DNA of 64,000 nucleotides from Flavivirga spongiicola (lineage in GTDB: Bacteria; Bacteroidota; Bacteroidia; Flavobacteriales; Flavobacteriaceae), in assembly GCF_030540825.1 (NCBI RefSeq), contig NZ_JAUOEO010000001.1, positions 3,671,001 to 3,735,000 on the forward strand, written 5' to 3'. The notes beneath the pieces were generated by a model. It was not told the DNA's origin, did no database searches, and worked only from the letters and a program-made list of their open reading frames with translations. How positions within the stretch are numbered: the first letter of the stretch is position 1; each line of letters starts with the position of its first letter. Positions 34,568 through 43,495 of the stretch are shown in pieces. The position numbers and the translations under genes were made by a program.

Positions 34568-37500
34568 ATGTATAGAAAATATATGATAGTAATTCTAACT
34601 GTAATTTTAATAATAAATGCACAGGCACAGGAGATGTATAATAATGAGAAAAGTTCATTGGTTGCCTCAGAAGAAAGGATCTTGGTAGAGCAATTAGAAT
34701 TGGACACTAATAGAATTACAGATAATATCCTCCCCATAATTCTCGAAAACGCACATTTTGATAGAAATTCTCTGATTACTTTCGGTAAGCGTTATACGAC
34801 AGCTTATAAAACATTAAATAAGAATGATGAGCCTAAGCCAAGTAACAAACCGGATTGGTTGTTAGATGGTACGTCATACAAAGCCAATGTGTATAAAGGG
34901 AAGCGTAGTGACGAAATCATAATGTCTAACGGGTTGCTAAGAAGAGTTTTTAGAATAAAACCCAACGCCGCGACCGTAAGATTGGATAATCTTGTAACGG
35001 GAGAGTCGTTGCTTAGGGGCGTGAAGCCTGAGGCTATTGTGAAAATTAATGGTATAAACTATGAGATTGGAGGTCTTAAAGGGCAACCTAATTACGCCTT
35101 TCTAAAGGAAGAATGGTTAGATGGGATGACTTCTGATGCTTCTGCCATGAAATTTGTAGGTTTTAAAATTAGTAAGCCAAAAAAACCATTTGGATGGAAA
35201 CGTTTTGGGGCTCATAATACAGATGCAGAGTGGCCTCCTAAAGGGGTTCACTTGCAAATGGATTATGCTCTGCCAAGCGATGAAGATCTTATAAAAGGCA
35301 CTAGTATTTTACCAAGCAGTTACGGAAGGCAACAGCTTTATAAAACAAATTTTAATACTTTAGATGATGGTTGGAGAACACATTACTCTTCCTCTCATGA
35401 GCGTTCTTCTTTTGAGAATGAAGGAAAAATTGGAGAAATCTATACACCTCAAAATACTACAGTTTATGTAGAGCGAGTGCTAAATGCTGATACTAGAATT
35501 ATTGAAGCAACATTTAATGCCGGAACAGATAAAACCAAAGATTATGGACCAGGTATTGCGCTTGTATGGCCAGACAAAACGTTAAAATTTTATTTACGCC
35601 CAGGACCCAACATAGAAGGTATACCAACATTTGGACTTTGGGATGGTAAGCGTCATAATTATGCTGTTGGGGGACAAAAACCTTTCGATATAAACCAGCC
35701 ATGGACGTTACGCTTAAGGATAGCAGATGATGGTGTATATTGTGAAGCTAAATCTAAAGATGGAGAGTGGCGAACATTGCAAAAATTACCCACTTTTAAG
35801 ACCATGCCTTCAGAAGTACGTATAGGAAAAACCAATGCAAAAGGTATTGGGGAGGATTTAAAAGAATCTCAGGGAGAATTAGCACGCCTTCAAGTAATGG
35901 ATTTTTCACTTTACGGTGTACTAAAATCTAATAATAAGTCTGCTTTAAAATCAGGTGATCTAACTGTTTCAGTTCATTACGAACTTTATGATGGTATTCC
36001 GGTTATGGGCAAATGGTTAACACTTAAAAACAATAGTGATAAGGAAATTACTGTAGATAAATTTACAAGTGAAATCATCGCAGCTATCGAATATACTTCT
36101 ACAGTTAATATTGATGGTATGCCAGATGCTTATCCCAATATTCATGTAGAAACCGATTATGCCTTTGCTAGTATGAATGTAGAAGGTGCTAATAGGCATG
36201 TGGTAAAATGGTTAACAGATCCAGATTATGCAACACAAGTCAATTACCTCAGGGTAACACCTTGTTTGCTTAATGTCGGTCCAGAATTAGGGCCAGATCG
36301 AAAGGTTAAGCCTAATGAAACATTTAAAACATTTAGAACATTTGTTTTACCACATGATAGTTTCGATAGGGAGCGCCAAGGTCTCTCCATTAGAAAAATG
36401 TATCGAACGTTAGCACCTTGGACGACAGAAAATCCATTAATGATGCACGCACGTTTTTCAGATTGGGATCGGGTCAAGCTTGCAATAGACCAAGCTTCAG
36501 AGGTAGGTTTTGAGATGGTTATTCTTACGTTCGGTAGTAGTTTTAATATGGAAGATGATAGCCCTGAATATTTGGTTAAAATGAAAAAATATGCCGACTA
36601 TGCCAAAAGTAAAGGGATCGAAATTGGGGGATATTCGTTGTTGGCTTCACGTAAAGTTGGGGGCGGTAATGATGTGGTCATGCCTCCCGGAAGGCGACCT
36701 AATTTTGGTAACTCCCCTTGCTTAGAAAGCTCATGGGGACAAGATTATTTTAGAAAACTATACAATTTTTATAAACAAACAGGTTTTAAGTTGCTAGAAC
36801 ACGATGGTTCATACCCAGGAGATATATGTGCTTCTACAGAACATCCTGGTCATAATGGTTTGGAAGATTCTAGGTGGAAACAATACGAAAAGATTTCAAA
36901 ATTCTATCAATGGTGTAGAGAACAAGGTATAGTTCTTAACATACCCGATTACTATTATTTAGCAGGAGGGAATAAGTGTGGTATGGGATATCGCGAGGTT
37001 AACTGGAGCCTCCCCAGAAATCAACAACTGATTCATGCTCGTCAAAATATATACGATGGCACATGGCAAAAAATGCCTAGTATGGGCTGGATGTTTGTAC
37101 CATTAACAGAATATCATGGTGGTGGTGCGGCGGCTACTATCGAGCCTTTAAATGAACACTTAGACCATTACGAGTCTATGATGGTAAGTACTCTGGGTGC
37201 TGGTGTACAAGCATTTTACCGTGGCCCAAGACTTTATGATACTAACAAAACCAAAACCATGGTTACTAATGTGGTTAATTGGTTTAAGGAACATCGCGAA
37301 GTTTTAGAGGGCGATATCATTCACCTTAGAAGACCGGATGGTCAAGATTTGGATTATTGGCTAAGCGTAAACCCACAAAGTAAAGAAAAAGGCATGTTAA
37401 TGGTCTATAATCCTTTAAAAGAAGCTGTTGTAAAGAAAATAAAAGTGCCTCTTTATTATACAGGATTGAAAGACAGGACCGTAATTAAATCAAAAGAAGG

Positions 37501-37594
37501 CTTGTTAAAAACTTATACTTTAAATAGGGATTATTCAATAGAAATCGAAGTAAAAGTACCAGCTAATAGTTATACGTGGTATGTAATGGAATAA
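34568..37594 (+). CDS. Large secreted glycoside hydrolase resembling clan GH-D (alpha-galactosidase-like), with inserted lectin-like domain
   Basis: 1008 residues with a signal peptide ending AQAQ (21). An N-terminal beta-supersandwich (about 100-260; SNGLLRRVFRIKPNAATVRL) is interrupted by a jelly-roll-like insertion at about 265-450 (FNTLDDGWRTHYSSS, LRPGPNIEGIPTFGLWDGKR, GEWRTLQKLPTFK). A TIM-barrel region follows (about 600-900), with FEMVILTFGSSFNMEDD and GFKLLEHDGSYPGDICAST. Asp746 there occupies the place where GH27/GH36 enzymes carry their nucleophile. The C-terminus is a small beta domain. The resemblance to GH36-type enzymes is by pattern only, and a separate or new family is possible. 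Neighbours suggest action on a fucosylated glycan. Confidence 0.6.
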   Translation: MYRKYMIVILTVILIINAQAQEMYNNEKSSLVASEERILVEQLELDTNRITDNILPIILENAHFDRNSLITFGKRYTTAYKTLNKNDEPKPSNKPDWLLDGTSYKANVYKGKRSDEIIMSNGLLRRVFRIKPNAATVRLDNLVTGESLLRGVKPEAIVKINGINYEIGGLKGQPNYAFLKEEWLDGMTSDASAMKFVGFKISKPKKPFGWKRFGAHNTDAEWPPKGVHLQMDYALPSDEDLIKGTSILPSSYGRQQLYKTNFNTLDDGWRTHYSSSHERSSFENEGKIGEIYTPQNTTVYVERVLNADTRIIEATFNAGTDKTKDYGPGIALVWPDKTLKFYLRPGPNIEGIPTFGLWDGKRHNYAVGGQKPFDINQPWTLRLRIADDGVYCEAKSKDGEWRTLQKLPTFKTMPSEVRIGKTNAKGIGEDLKESQGELARLQVMDFSLYGVLKSNNKSALKSGDLTVSVHYELYDGIPVMGKWLTLKNNSDKEITVDKFTSEIIAAIEYTSTVNIDGMPDAYPNIHVETDYAFASMNVEGANRHVVKWLTDPDYATQVNYLRVTPCLLNVGPELGPDRKVKPNETFKTFRTFVLPHDSFDRERQGLSIRKMYRTLAPWTTENPLMMHARFSDWDRVKLAIDQASEVGFEMVILTFGSSFNMEDDSPEYLVKMKKYADYAKSKGIEIGGYSLLASRKVGGGNDVVMPPGRRPNFGNSPCLESSWGQDYFRKLYNFYKQTGFKLLEHDGSYPGDICASTEHPGHNGLEDSRWKQYEKISKFYQWCREQGIVLNIPDYYYLAGGNKCGMGYREVNWSLPRNQQLIHARQNIYDGTWQKMPSMGWMFVPLTEYHGGGAAATIEPLNEHLDHYESMMVSTLGAGVQAFYRGPRLYDTNKTKTMVTNVVNWFKEHREVLEGDIIHLRRPDGQDLDYWLSVNPQSKEKGMLMVYNPLKEAVVKKIKVPLYYTGLKDRTVIKSKEGLLKTYTLNRDYSIEIEVKVPANSYTWYVME

Positions 37595-37628
37595 CTATAA
37601 AATTTTTAATTTGATAATTATAGCAATC

Positions 37629-39719
37629 ATGAAAAAAATCAATTCATCGCTTTTAATGTTAGTAGTTTTTTTTGTAACCTCCTGTTCTAATATTTCAGTA
37701 GAAAAAGAAATTACCATTTCTACCTTACTTAACGAAATTGTAGACCGTGAGCAAATAGCAGAATTCCCTACAAATAACTATAAATCCTTGCAAGCTAGCA
37801 GTTACAATAGAGAATCAGTTTCATCAGATAAACCCGGTTGGTTTGCAGATAGTGATGGCATAGGTTTTATCCGAACAGAGGAAAACAATGGAAAAAAAGA
37901 ATGGGTTATCATGGAAGATGATGGACCAGGTGTTATTACTAAGATTTGGGCTGTATGTTTTTACTATGGTTTTAATAATAAGACGGGACCTAACATTAAC
38001 ATTTACCTAGATGGTGAAATTACACCAACCATTTCTACAAATTTTTTCAAACTAATAAAGGGACTGGATTTTGTAAAAGCACCACTTGCAGATGAGTCAG
38101 CCAGAGCAGGAAACTTATATTTTCCTATACCGTATGCTAAGAGTTGTAAGATTACGATGGATAACAAGGCTTCTTATAACATCATTAATTACAGAAAATA
38201 TCCAACAGGAACAAAGGTTAAGACTTTTTCAATGGAAGCGTTTAAGCAAACATCTGAACTACAAAAAAAAGTAGCACATGTTTTAGATACCAGACCAGAA
38301 CCAAAAGGAGAGAAAACCACTATAGTGAGAACCCTAGAAAAAGGAGATCAAATAGCTATGAGCCTGGATAGGGGGCTTGCTATTAAGCAACTGGAAATCA
38401 AACTGGATAAAACCGAAGATATGGCTCAAGCACTTCGTTCGGTGGCATTGAAAGCTACTTTTGATGGAGAGCAAACAGTATGGGTTCCTGTGGGTGATTT
38501 TTTTAACAATGTAGGTAAAGTAAGGGCATACGATATGTGGGAACGTTCTGTAAAAGCAAATGGCACTATGGTTTGTCGTTGGGTGATGCCTTTTGAAAAA
38601 GAAGCCCAATTATATCTTGAAAATATGGGAGACCTAAGTGTAAAAGCAAAGTTAACAGTGACCACAGACGAATATAAATGGACAGAAAATTCCATGCATT
38701 TTTACGCGACCTGGCAAATGGATGATCCCGTGCCTACATTTCCATTATTTGATTACAATTTTTTAGAAGCTCAAGGTAAAGGGGTGATTGTCGGTGATGA
38801 GTGGTCTGTATTGAACCCTATTGAAGGTTGGTGGGGAGAAGGTGATGAAAAAATATATATTGACAATGATATAGAAAAAAACTTCCCATCTCATTTTGGA
38901 ACAGGCACGGAAGATTATTATGGATGGGCAGGAGGTGTAGTACCTACTCCGACAGATGAGTTTGCCAAACCATTTTTGGGAAATATTATTGTAGGAGAAC
39001 AAAAATCTAAAGGATATAATGTTTGCACAAGAACACGTGTTTTGGATGCAATTCCTTTTAATAAGCAAATACAATTTGATATTGAATCATCGTGCGGTAA
39101 GCGTAGTAAATCTCATTTTTTACAATATGCTCAAACTACATTTTGGTATGGTATACCCGGAGTAAAGCACAATAGAGAACCTTTGCCAGAATTTGCGTCG
39201 GCAAAGTTACCATCTATTGAAGATTTAGAAAAGGAAATAGAAAAAGCCAAAGGGTCACAATATATTGTTGAAGGGGCTTTGGAAGCAGAATTACTTCCAA
39301 TTATTGAAAAAAGTGATAAGGTCAAGGAGAATTTCAGTGAAATTCCAATGTGGGGGGAAATAAGCTCTGGATCCATGAAAAACATATGGTTTGAACAGCC
39401 AGGAGATTTTGCAGAGTTAAAAATTACAGAACAGTTTGAAAAATCTAAAATTAGTATCTGCGCAGCTGTAGGACCAAACAGTGGTAGTTTTGATGTCTAT
39501 GTTAATGGAATCAAAAAAATCACCCAAGATTTTTATACCCATCATGAAGGCATTACAAATCCGTATTTAGATTTGGGAGATTGTGAACCTTTAAACAATG
39601 CTTTTATAGTTCGATTTGAATATAAAGGGAACCATTTGAAATCTAGATCAACTAAAAACAAACATGCCTTGGGTCTTGATTTCTTTTTAATTGATAATAA
39701 TTTTATGAATAGAAATTAG
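37629..39719 (+). CDS. GH172 (DUF2961) family lipoprotein with C-terminal beta-sandwich
   Basis: 696 residues from the ATG at 37629; an upstream TTG at 37611 would spoil the signal. Lipobox VTSC (Cys19). The DUF2961 core shows EWVIMEDDGPGVITKIWAV, INIYLDGEITPTIS, WWGEGDEKIYIDND and the signature GTGTEDYYGWAGG. GH172 enzymes act on furanosides, with difructose-dianhydride and arabinofuranoside activities known. After the core, residues about 560-696 add a beta-sandwich (IWFEQPGDFAELKITEQFEK, GSFDVYVNGIKK), which is probably carbohydrate-binding. The second GH172 nearby lacks it. The furanose substrate here is unknown. Confidence 0.85.
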   Translation: MKKINSSLLMLVVFFVTSCSNISVEKEITISTLLNEIVDREQIAEFPTNNYKSLQASSYNRESVSSDKPGWFADSDGIGFIRTEENNGKKEWVIMEDDGPGVITKIWAVCFYYGFNNKTGPNINIYLDGEITPTISTNFFKLIKGLDFVKAPLADESARAGNLYFPIPYAKSCKITMDNKASYNIINYRKYPTGTKVKTFSMEAFKQTSELQKKVAHVLDTRPEPKGEKTTIVRTLEKGDQIAMSLDRGLAIKQLEIKLDKTEDMAQALRSVALKATFDGEQTVWVPVGDFFNNVGKVRAYDMWERSVKANGTMVCRWVMPFEKEAQLYLENMGDLSVKAKLTVTTDEYKWTENSMHFYATWQMDDPVPTFPLFDYNFLEAQGKGVIVGDEWSVLNPIEGWWGEGDEKIYIDNDIEKNFPSHFGTGTEDYYGWAGGVVPTPTDEFAKPFLGNIIVGEQKSKGYNVCTRTRVLDAIPFNKQIQFDIESSCGKRSKSHFLQYAQTTFWYGIPGVKHNREPLPEFASAKLPSIEDLEKEIEKAKGSQYIVEGALEAELLPIIEKSDKVKENFSEIPMWGEISSGSMKNIWFEQPGDFAELKITEQFEKSKISICAAVGPNSGSFDVYVNGIKKITQDFYTHHEGITNPYLDLGDCEPLNNAFIVRFEYKGNHLKSRSTKNKHALGLDFFLIDNNFMNRN

Positions 39720-39745
39720 ACATAATAAAATAAATTTAAATATAG

Positions 39746-39872
39746 ATGAGATTTTATAAAGGTGTTTTATCATTTATCGTTCTGTTTTCATTTGAAACAT
39801 TCATAACTAAAAACGTTAATCATGCAGAAAGTTAATTATGTAAACGATGCATGGCAATTAAAAAAACAATAA
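39746..39872 (+). pseudogene. Possible remnant of a deleted exported-protein gene
   Basis: An ATG at 39746 opens 29 codons that look like a signal peptide (MRFYKGVLSFIVLFSFETFI) and stop at 39833. A second, frame-shifted frame from 39822 reads MQKVNYVNDAWQLKKQ and stops at 39872. Together they look like the 5' end of a gene that lost its body, leaving the 163-bp gap between the two GH172 genes. This is weak; random sequence is a fair alternative. Confidence 0.25.
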
Positions 39873-39882
39873 ATATAAACAG

Positions 39883-41154
39883 ATGAAAAACAATTTAATA
39901 TTATTAGTAACTGTATTGATAATGAGTTGTAATAGCTCGAAGAAGGACAATACTTTTTTACTTTCAGACATTCAAGAATATTATAAAGCTGCACCAGATG
40001 GTGTGGAAACTCGTTGGTATAGTTCAGAAAACAAAAAGGGAGAAAAAGGCAAAGGAGGAATGACCAATAAAGGTGCTAAGGGAGATGCATTTACAATGAT
40101 TGGGCCAGGTGATAAAACGGTAATTTTGGATTATAATGGTGCTGGTATTATTACAAAAATATGGTCGGCAAACTCAATACAATGGGTAGAAGAAGATCGA
40201 CGAAAATTAAGCATTAATATGTATTGGGATGGTGAGGAAAAACCAGCTGTGTCTGTCCCATTTACTGATTTTTTTGGTGTCGGCTTAGGCTTAACAAGCA
40301 CTTTTGAAAATAAATTCTTTGCCATGCCAGAAGGACGTTCATTTAACTGTGCAATACCTATGCCATTTCGTAAAGCCGCTAAGGTTGAAATTGTAAATGA
40401 GTCTGACAAGTTTATCATGTTCTATTATAAGATCAATATGGTTAAAATTCCAAAATTGGATGATAACGCTTTATATTTTCACGCCTATTGGAATAGAGAT
40501 ACAGCCACTGTTAAGGGGGTTGATTATGCAATCTTACCTAAAATAGAGGGAAGAGGACGATATTTAGGAACTAATATTGGTGTTATTGGCAGTGAAAAAT
40601 ATAAAGGAACTTGGTTTGGAGAAGGAGAAGCAAAAATCTTTCTAGACGGCGATACTAAGTATCCTACGTTAGTGGGCACAGGAACCGAAGATTATATTGG
40701 CACTGGTTGGGGACAAGGAGAATATGCCAATAGAATTCAAGGAAGTACAGTATCTAATAGAAAACATGATATATATACCTTTTATCGTTTTCATACCTAC
40801 GACCCTGTTTACTTTCATAATGATTGTCGTGTAACTATTCAACAAATTGGGAATTCAAGAAAAGGAGGAATTATAAGATTAAATAAAAATGGTGCAGACA
40901 TAACACCTGTGTGGTCTTATGTCGAAAAGGATGGTTATGATGCTGCTAAGCGGTATTTAGATATGGAAAATCCTCCCGCATTAGAGAGTGAGGAATTCCC
41001 TGGTGCATCATCTACAAATTTTTATAGAAGTGATGATGTATCAGCTACCGCTTATTTTTATTTAGACAAGCCATCATCTAATCTTCCTACTTTACCTTCT
41101 GTAGATTTAAGAGTTAAGCATATTAAGGAAAAAGTATTTGATAAATTAAAATAA
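39883..41154 (+). CDS. GH172 (DUF2961) family lipoprotein
   Basis: 423 residues with lipobox IMSC (Cys16). The DUF2961 core is complete: GVETRWYSSENKKG, FTMIGPGDKTVILDYNGAGI followed by ITKIWSAN, LSINMYWDGEEKPAVSVPFT, TWFGEGEAKIFLDGD and the signature GTGTEDYIGTGWGQGEY. It ends soon after the core, so it is a single-domain version of the family, unlike the longer GH172 at 37629. Two distinct GH172 proteins side by side suggest two furanoside linkages or a two-step removal. The cell location is the periplasm or outer membrane. Confidence 0.87.
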   Translation: MKNNLILLVTVLIMSCNSSKKDNTFLLSDIQEYYKAAPDGVETRWYSSENKKGEKGKGGMTNKGAKGDAFTMIGPGDKTVILDYNGAGIITKIWSANSIQWVEEDRRKLSINMYWDGEEKPAVSVPFTDFFGVGLGLTSTFENKFFAMPEGRSFNCAIPMPFRKAAKVEIVNESDKFIMFYYKINMVKIPKLDDNALYFHAYWNRDTATVKGVDYAILPKIEGRGRYLGTNIGVIGSEKYKGTWFGEGEAKIFLDGDTKYPTLVGTGTEDYIGTGWGQGEYANRIQGSTVSNRKHDIYTFYRFHTYDPVYFHNDCRVTIQQIGNSRKGGIIRLNKNGADITPVWSYVEKDGYDAAKRYLDMENPPALESEEFPGASSTNFYRSDDVSATAYFYLDKPSSNLPTLPSVDLRVKHIKEKVFDKLK

Positions 41155-41247
41155 AAAGATATTAAATGCTAATTATGTAATCTTAGTTTAAGATCACTTA
41201 TTGATTTGCATCCAGTACAAGCATTATACTTTCAAAATCAATTTACT

Positions 41248-42873
41248 ATGCGTTATTATTTATATTCGTTTATTCTAATCTTATTATTAAGTAGTTGCTC
41301 AGAAAAAAATAAAACATTTGTAGAATCGGAAATTTCAATAATTCCCAGGCCTGTTAAACTTGTTTTAGCCGAGGAATCTTTTGCTTTTAAAGAAGGTCTT
41401 CAGATTCACATAAACTCTGAAGAACAAAAAACAGCAGCTAATTACCTTATAGGTCTTATTAATAAAACAGCGGGCTACCAGTTAGAATTAAAAGAAAATC
41501 AAGGTGCTTCTATAGTCTTCGAAAAAATGGATGGACTACAGCCAGAAGCCTATCAATTGGATGTCACACCTAAACAAATAACTGTTAAAGCAAGTGATGC
41601 AGCAGGGTACTTTTACGGAGTACAATCGATTCATCAGTTATTGTCAAAAGAAGTTTCAGATGAAACTAAAAAAACAAAATGGTTAGTCCCATCGCTGTCA
41701 ATTACGGATGCACCACGATTTAAATGGCGAGCATATATGTTGGATGAGTCACGTTATTTTCATGGCGAGGAATTTGTAAAGCAAATGTTGGATCAAATGG
41801 CATTGCTAAAGATGAACGTATTTCATTGGCATTTAGTTGATGATGCTGGGTGGCGAATAGAAATAAAAAAATATCCGTTGTTAACAGAAATTGGAGCATT
41901 CCGTAAGGATACAGAAATTGAATGGTGGGGTAGTGGTAAAACTTCTGGAGAACCACATGGAGGTTTTTATACTCAACAGCAGATTAAAGATATTGTTGCC
42001 TATGCATCTGAAAGAAATATTACGGTAGTTCCAGAATTTGAAATGCCTGGTCACTCCAGTGCTGCCATAGCCGCTTATACCTGGTTAGGTACCGCAGGTG
42101 TTGATATAGATGTACCCGTGAAATTTGGAAGATTATATGATAATTATGATGTGACCAAACCAGAAGTTATCCAATTTATTAAGGATGTATTATTAGAAAT
42201 TTTTGAAATATTTCCTTCCGAAGTGATTCATATTGGAGGTGATGAAGTGGGTTATAAAGTTTGGGAGGAATCAAAACCTGTTCAAAAATACATGAAAGAA
42301 AATGGTATAAAAACACCAGCAGATTTGCAGATAGATTTTACTAATAAAATTTCTAAATTTATAGAACGAAATGGACGTAGAATGATGGGGTGGAATGAAA
42401 TTATGGGGGTTAACATTCATGAAGGATTTAAAGAAAAGAAACATGATAAAGCAGCCGAAACCGAATTGGCTAAAAATGTAGTGGTACACTTTTGGAAAGG
42501 TAATTTGAAACTCGCTACTGAAGCTGCTGAAAAAGGATACGGTATCGTTAATTCTATTCATACCCATACGTATTTAGATTATAATTATAATGATATAAGT
42601 TTAGAGAAAGCTTATAAATTTAATCCAATCCCTAAAGGATTGGACGAGCAATATCATAAAAACATATACGGATCTGGTTGCCAAATGTGGAGTGAATGGA
42701 CACCTACAAATCCTGATGTTGAACGTCAAACATTCCCAAGAATAGCCGCATACGCAGAAGTGGGGTGGACAAAGCTGGAAAAAAAGGATTTTGAAAGTTT
42801 TAAAATAGCTTTGAAAAAATTGCAAAAATATTGGAGTTCATTAGGTATTAATTATCAAGTGATTAAATTTTAG
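41248..42873 (+). CDS. GH20 beta-N-acetylhexosaminidase lipoprotein
   Basis: 541 residues from the ATG at 41248, giving a lipobox LSSC (Cys17); an in-frame TTG lies 14 codons upstream. The N-terminal GH20b domain is followed by the TIM barrel with MNVFHWHLVDDAGWRIEIKK, VVPEFEMPGHSSAAIAAY and the catalytic pair Asp332-Glu333 in HIGGDEVGYKVWEE. The enzyme removes terminal beta-linked GlcNAc or GalNAc by substrate-assisted catalysis. It is the last gene of the region-2 locus, followed by a terminator, and shows that the target glycan contains N-acetylhexosamine. Confidence 0.95.
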   Translation: MRYYLYSFILILLLSSCSEKNKTFVESEISIIPRPVKLVLAEESFAFKEGLQIHINSEEQKTAANYLIGLINKTAGYQLELKENQGASIVFEKMDGLQPEAYQLDVTPKQITVKASDAAGYFYGVQSIHQLLSKEVSDETKKTKWLVPSLSITDAPRFKWRAYMLDESRYFHGEEFVKQMLDQMALLKMNVFHWHLVDDAGWRIEIKKYPLLTEIGAFRKDTEIEWWGSGKTSGEPHGGFYTQQQIKDIVAYASERNITVVPEFEMPGHSSAAIAAYTWLGTAGVDIDVPVKFGRLYDNYDVTKPEVIQFIKDVLLEIFEIFPSEVIHIGGDEVGYKVWEESKPVQKYMKENGIKTPADLQIDFTNKISKFIERNGRRMMGWNEIMGVNIHEGFKEKKHDKAAETELAKNVVVHFWKGNLKLATEAAEKGYGIVNSIHTHTYLDYNYNDISLEKAYKFNPIPKGLDEQYHKNIYGSGCQMWSEWTPTNPDVERQTFPRIAAYAEVGWTKLEKKDFESFKIALKKLQKYWSSLGINYQVIKF

Positions 42874-42911
42874 ATTTCAAAATAGTAACGAACTAAGATT
42901 AAAGGACAGAA

Positions 42912-42953
42912 CCACAAGTCGAATTCATGACCTTCTGAGGTTGTGGGTTTTTT
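42912..42953 (+). terminator. Intrinsic terminator after GH20
   Basis: CCACAA (42912-42917) pairs with TTGTGG (42941-42946), followed by GTTTTTTATT. The loop is 23 bases. It lies 39 bases after the GH20 stop and closes the region-2 locus. Confidence 0.65.
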
Positions 42954-43082
42954 ATTGTCTACTATTATGCTCTACTCGATGCGGACTTGAATTCTTAAAA
43001 TTATTTAGTTTTGACATCTAAACCAATTGTTAGGTTTTGTCTTAATGAATCAAATTTACCCAACTCTGAAATTAATAATTGA

Positions 43083-43119
43083 TTCGACATTTTTTCTGTA
43101 CGCTCTACTAAACGAGACT
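43083..43119. repeat. 37-bp direct repeat, right copy (PUL 2 flank)
   Basis: Identical over 37 bases to 23353-23389 and in the same orientation. It lies about 130 bases after the GH20 terminator, so the two copies bracket the whole region-2 locus with its regulators. Confidence 0.9.
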
Positions 43120-43276
43120 TATTTCTCTTTTCTATTTTTGAGATTTCTAATTGTAGATAATATTTAAAAATAATTTATATTAGATATTGGTAATGAAAAA
43201 TTGATATTTCACTATTATGTCACCAATTCTTTTGAAAAGAATTATAGGTCAATAGATAAGAGAGATAAAGAAAATA

Positions 43277-43298
43277 GTTCGAATCCTTCAGGGCTCAC
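43277..43298 (+). tRNA. tRNA 3'-end-like fragment (not a complete tRNA)
   Basis: GTTCGAATCC has the T-loop consensus (TTCGAAT closed by G-C), and is followed by TTCAGGGCTCACT with the length of a T-stem plus acceptor strand. The 5' strand of the T stem does not pair and no D or anticodon arm lies upstream, so this is not a working tRNA. Such fragments are left when an element integrates into the 3' end of a tRNA gene. A strong terminator follows, as expected behind a tRNA gene. Confidence 0.35.
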
Positions 43299-43324
43299 TT
43301 GAATATTTTCAATTCAATTCATTA

Positions 43325-43358
43325 CCCCACAGTTCGATAGGAACTGTGGGGTTTTTGT
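43325..43358 (+). terminator. Strong intrinsic terminator behind the tRNA-like fragment
   Basis: CCCCACAGTTC (43325-43335) and GAACTGTGGGG (43341-43351) form a perfect 11-bp stem with a 5-base loop, followed by TTTTTGTTTT. No protein gene ends just before it. The nearest upstream feature is the tRNA-like fragment, so it may be the terminator of the lost tRNA gene. Confidence 0.9.
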
Positions 43359-43495
43359 TTTCATATAATTTCGATTTAATTCGCTTGATATCATTTTTTT
43401 GTGGGAAGCGGTATTACAAATTCTACGAAGAGTGTGCATTAAATATTTAAAAAGAAAGAACTATCTAGAAAGTATTTTAAATTAATTATTAAAAG

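Larger units (their letters stand above)
42874..43495. other. 622-bp intergenic region between PUL 2 and PUL 3, mobile-element debris
   Basis: No intact gene. It holds, in order, the GH20 terminator, the right copy of the 37-bp repeat, a tRNA 3'-end-like fragment and a strong terminator. On the minus strand a short frame (43001-43090) reads MSNQLLISELGKFDSLRQ and further. It is in frame with SRLVERTEK encoded by the repeat, as at the left copy, but no start or family is evident. Confidence 0.6.

Noticed and set aside
34330..34737. Minus-strand frame of 135 codons
   Set aside because: It overlaps the end of one well-supported gene, a palindromic element and the start of the next gene. It has no recognisable family features.
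43220..43298. Complete tRNA gene
   Set aside because: Only the T-loop and acceptor side are recognisable. The 5' T-stem strand does not pair and there is no anticodon arm.
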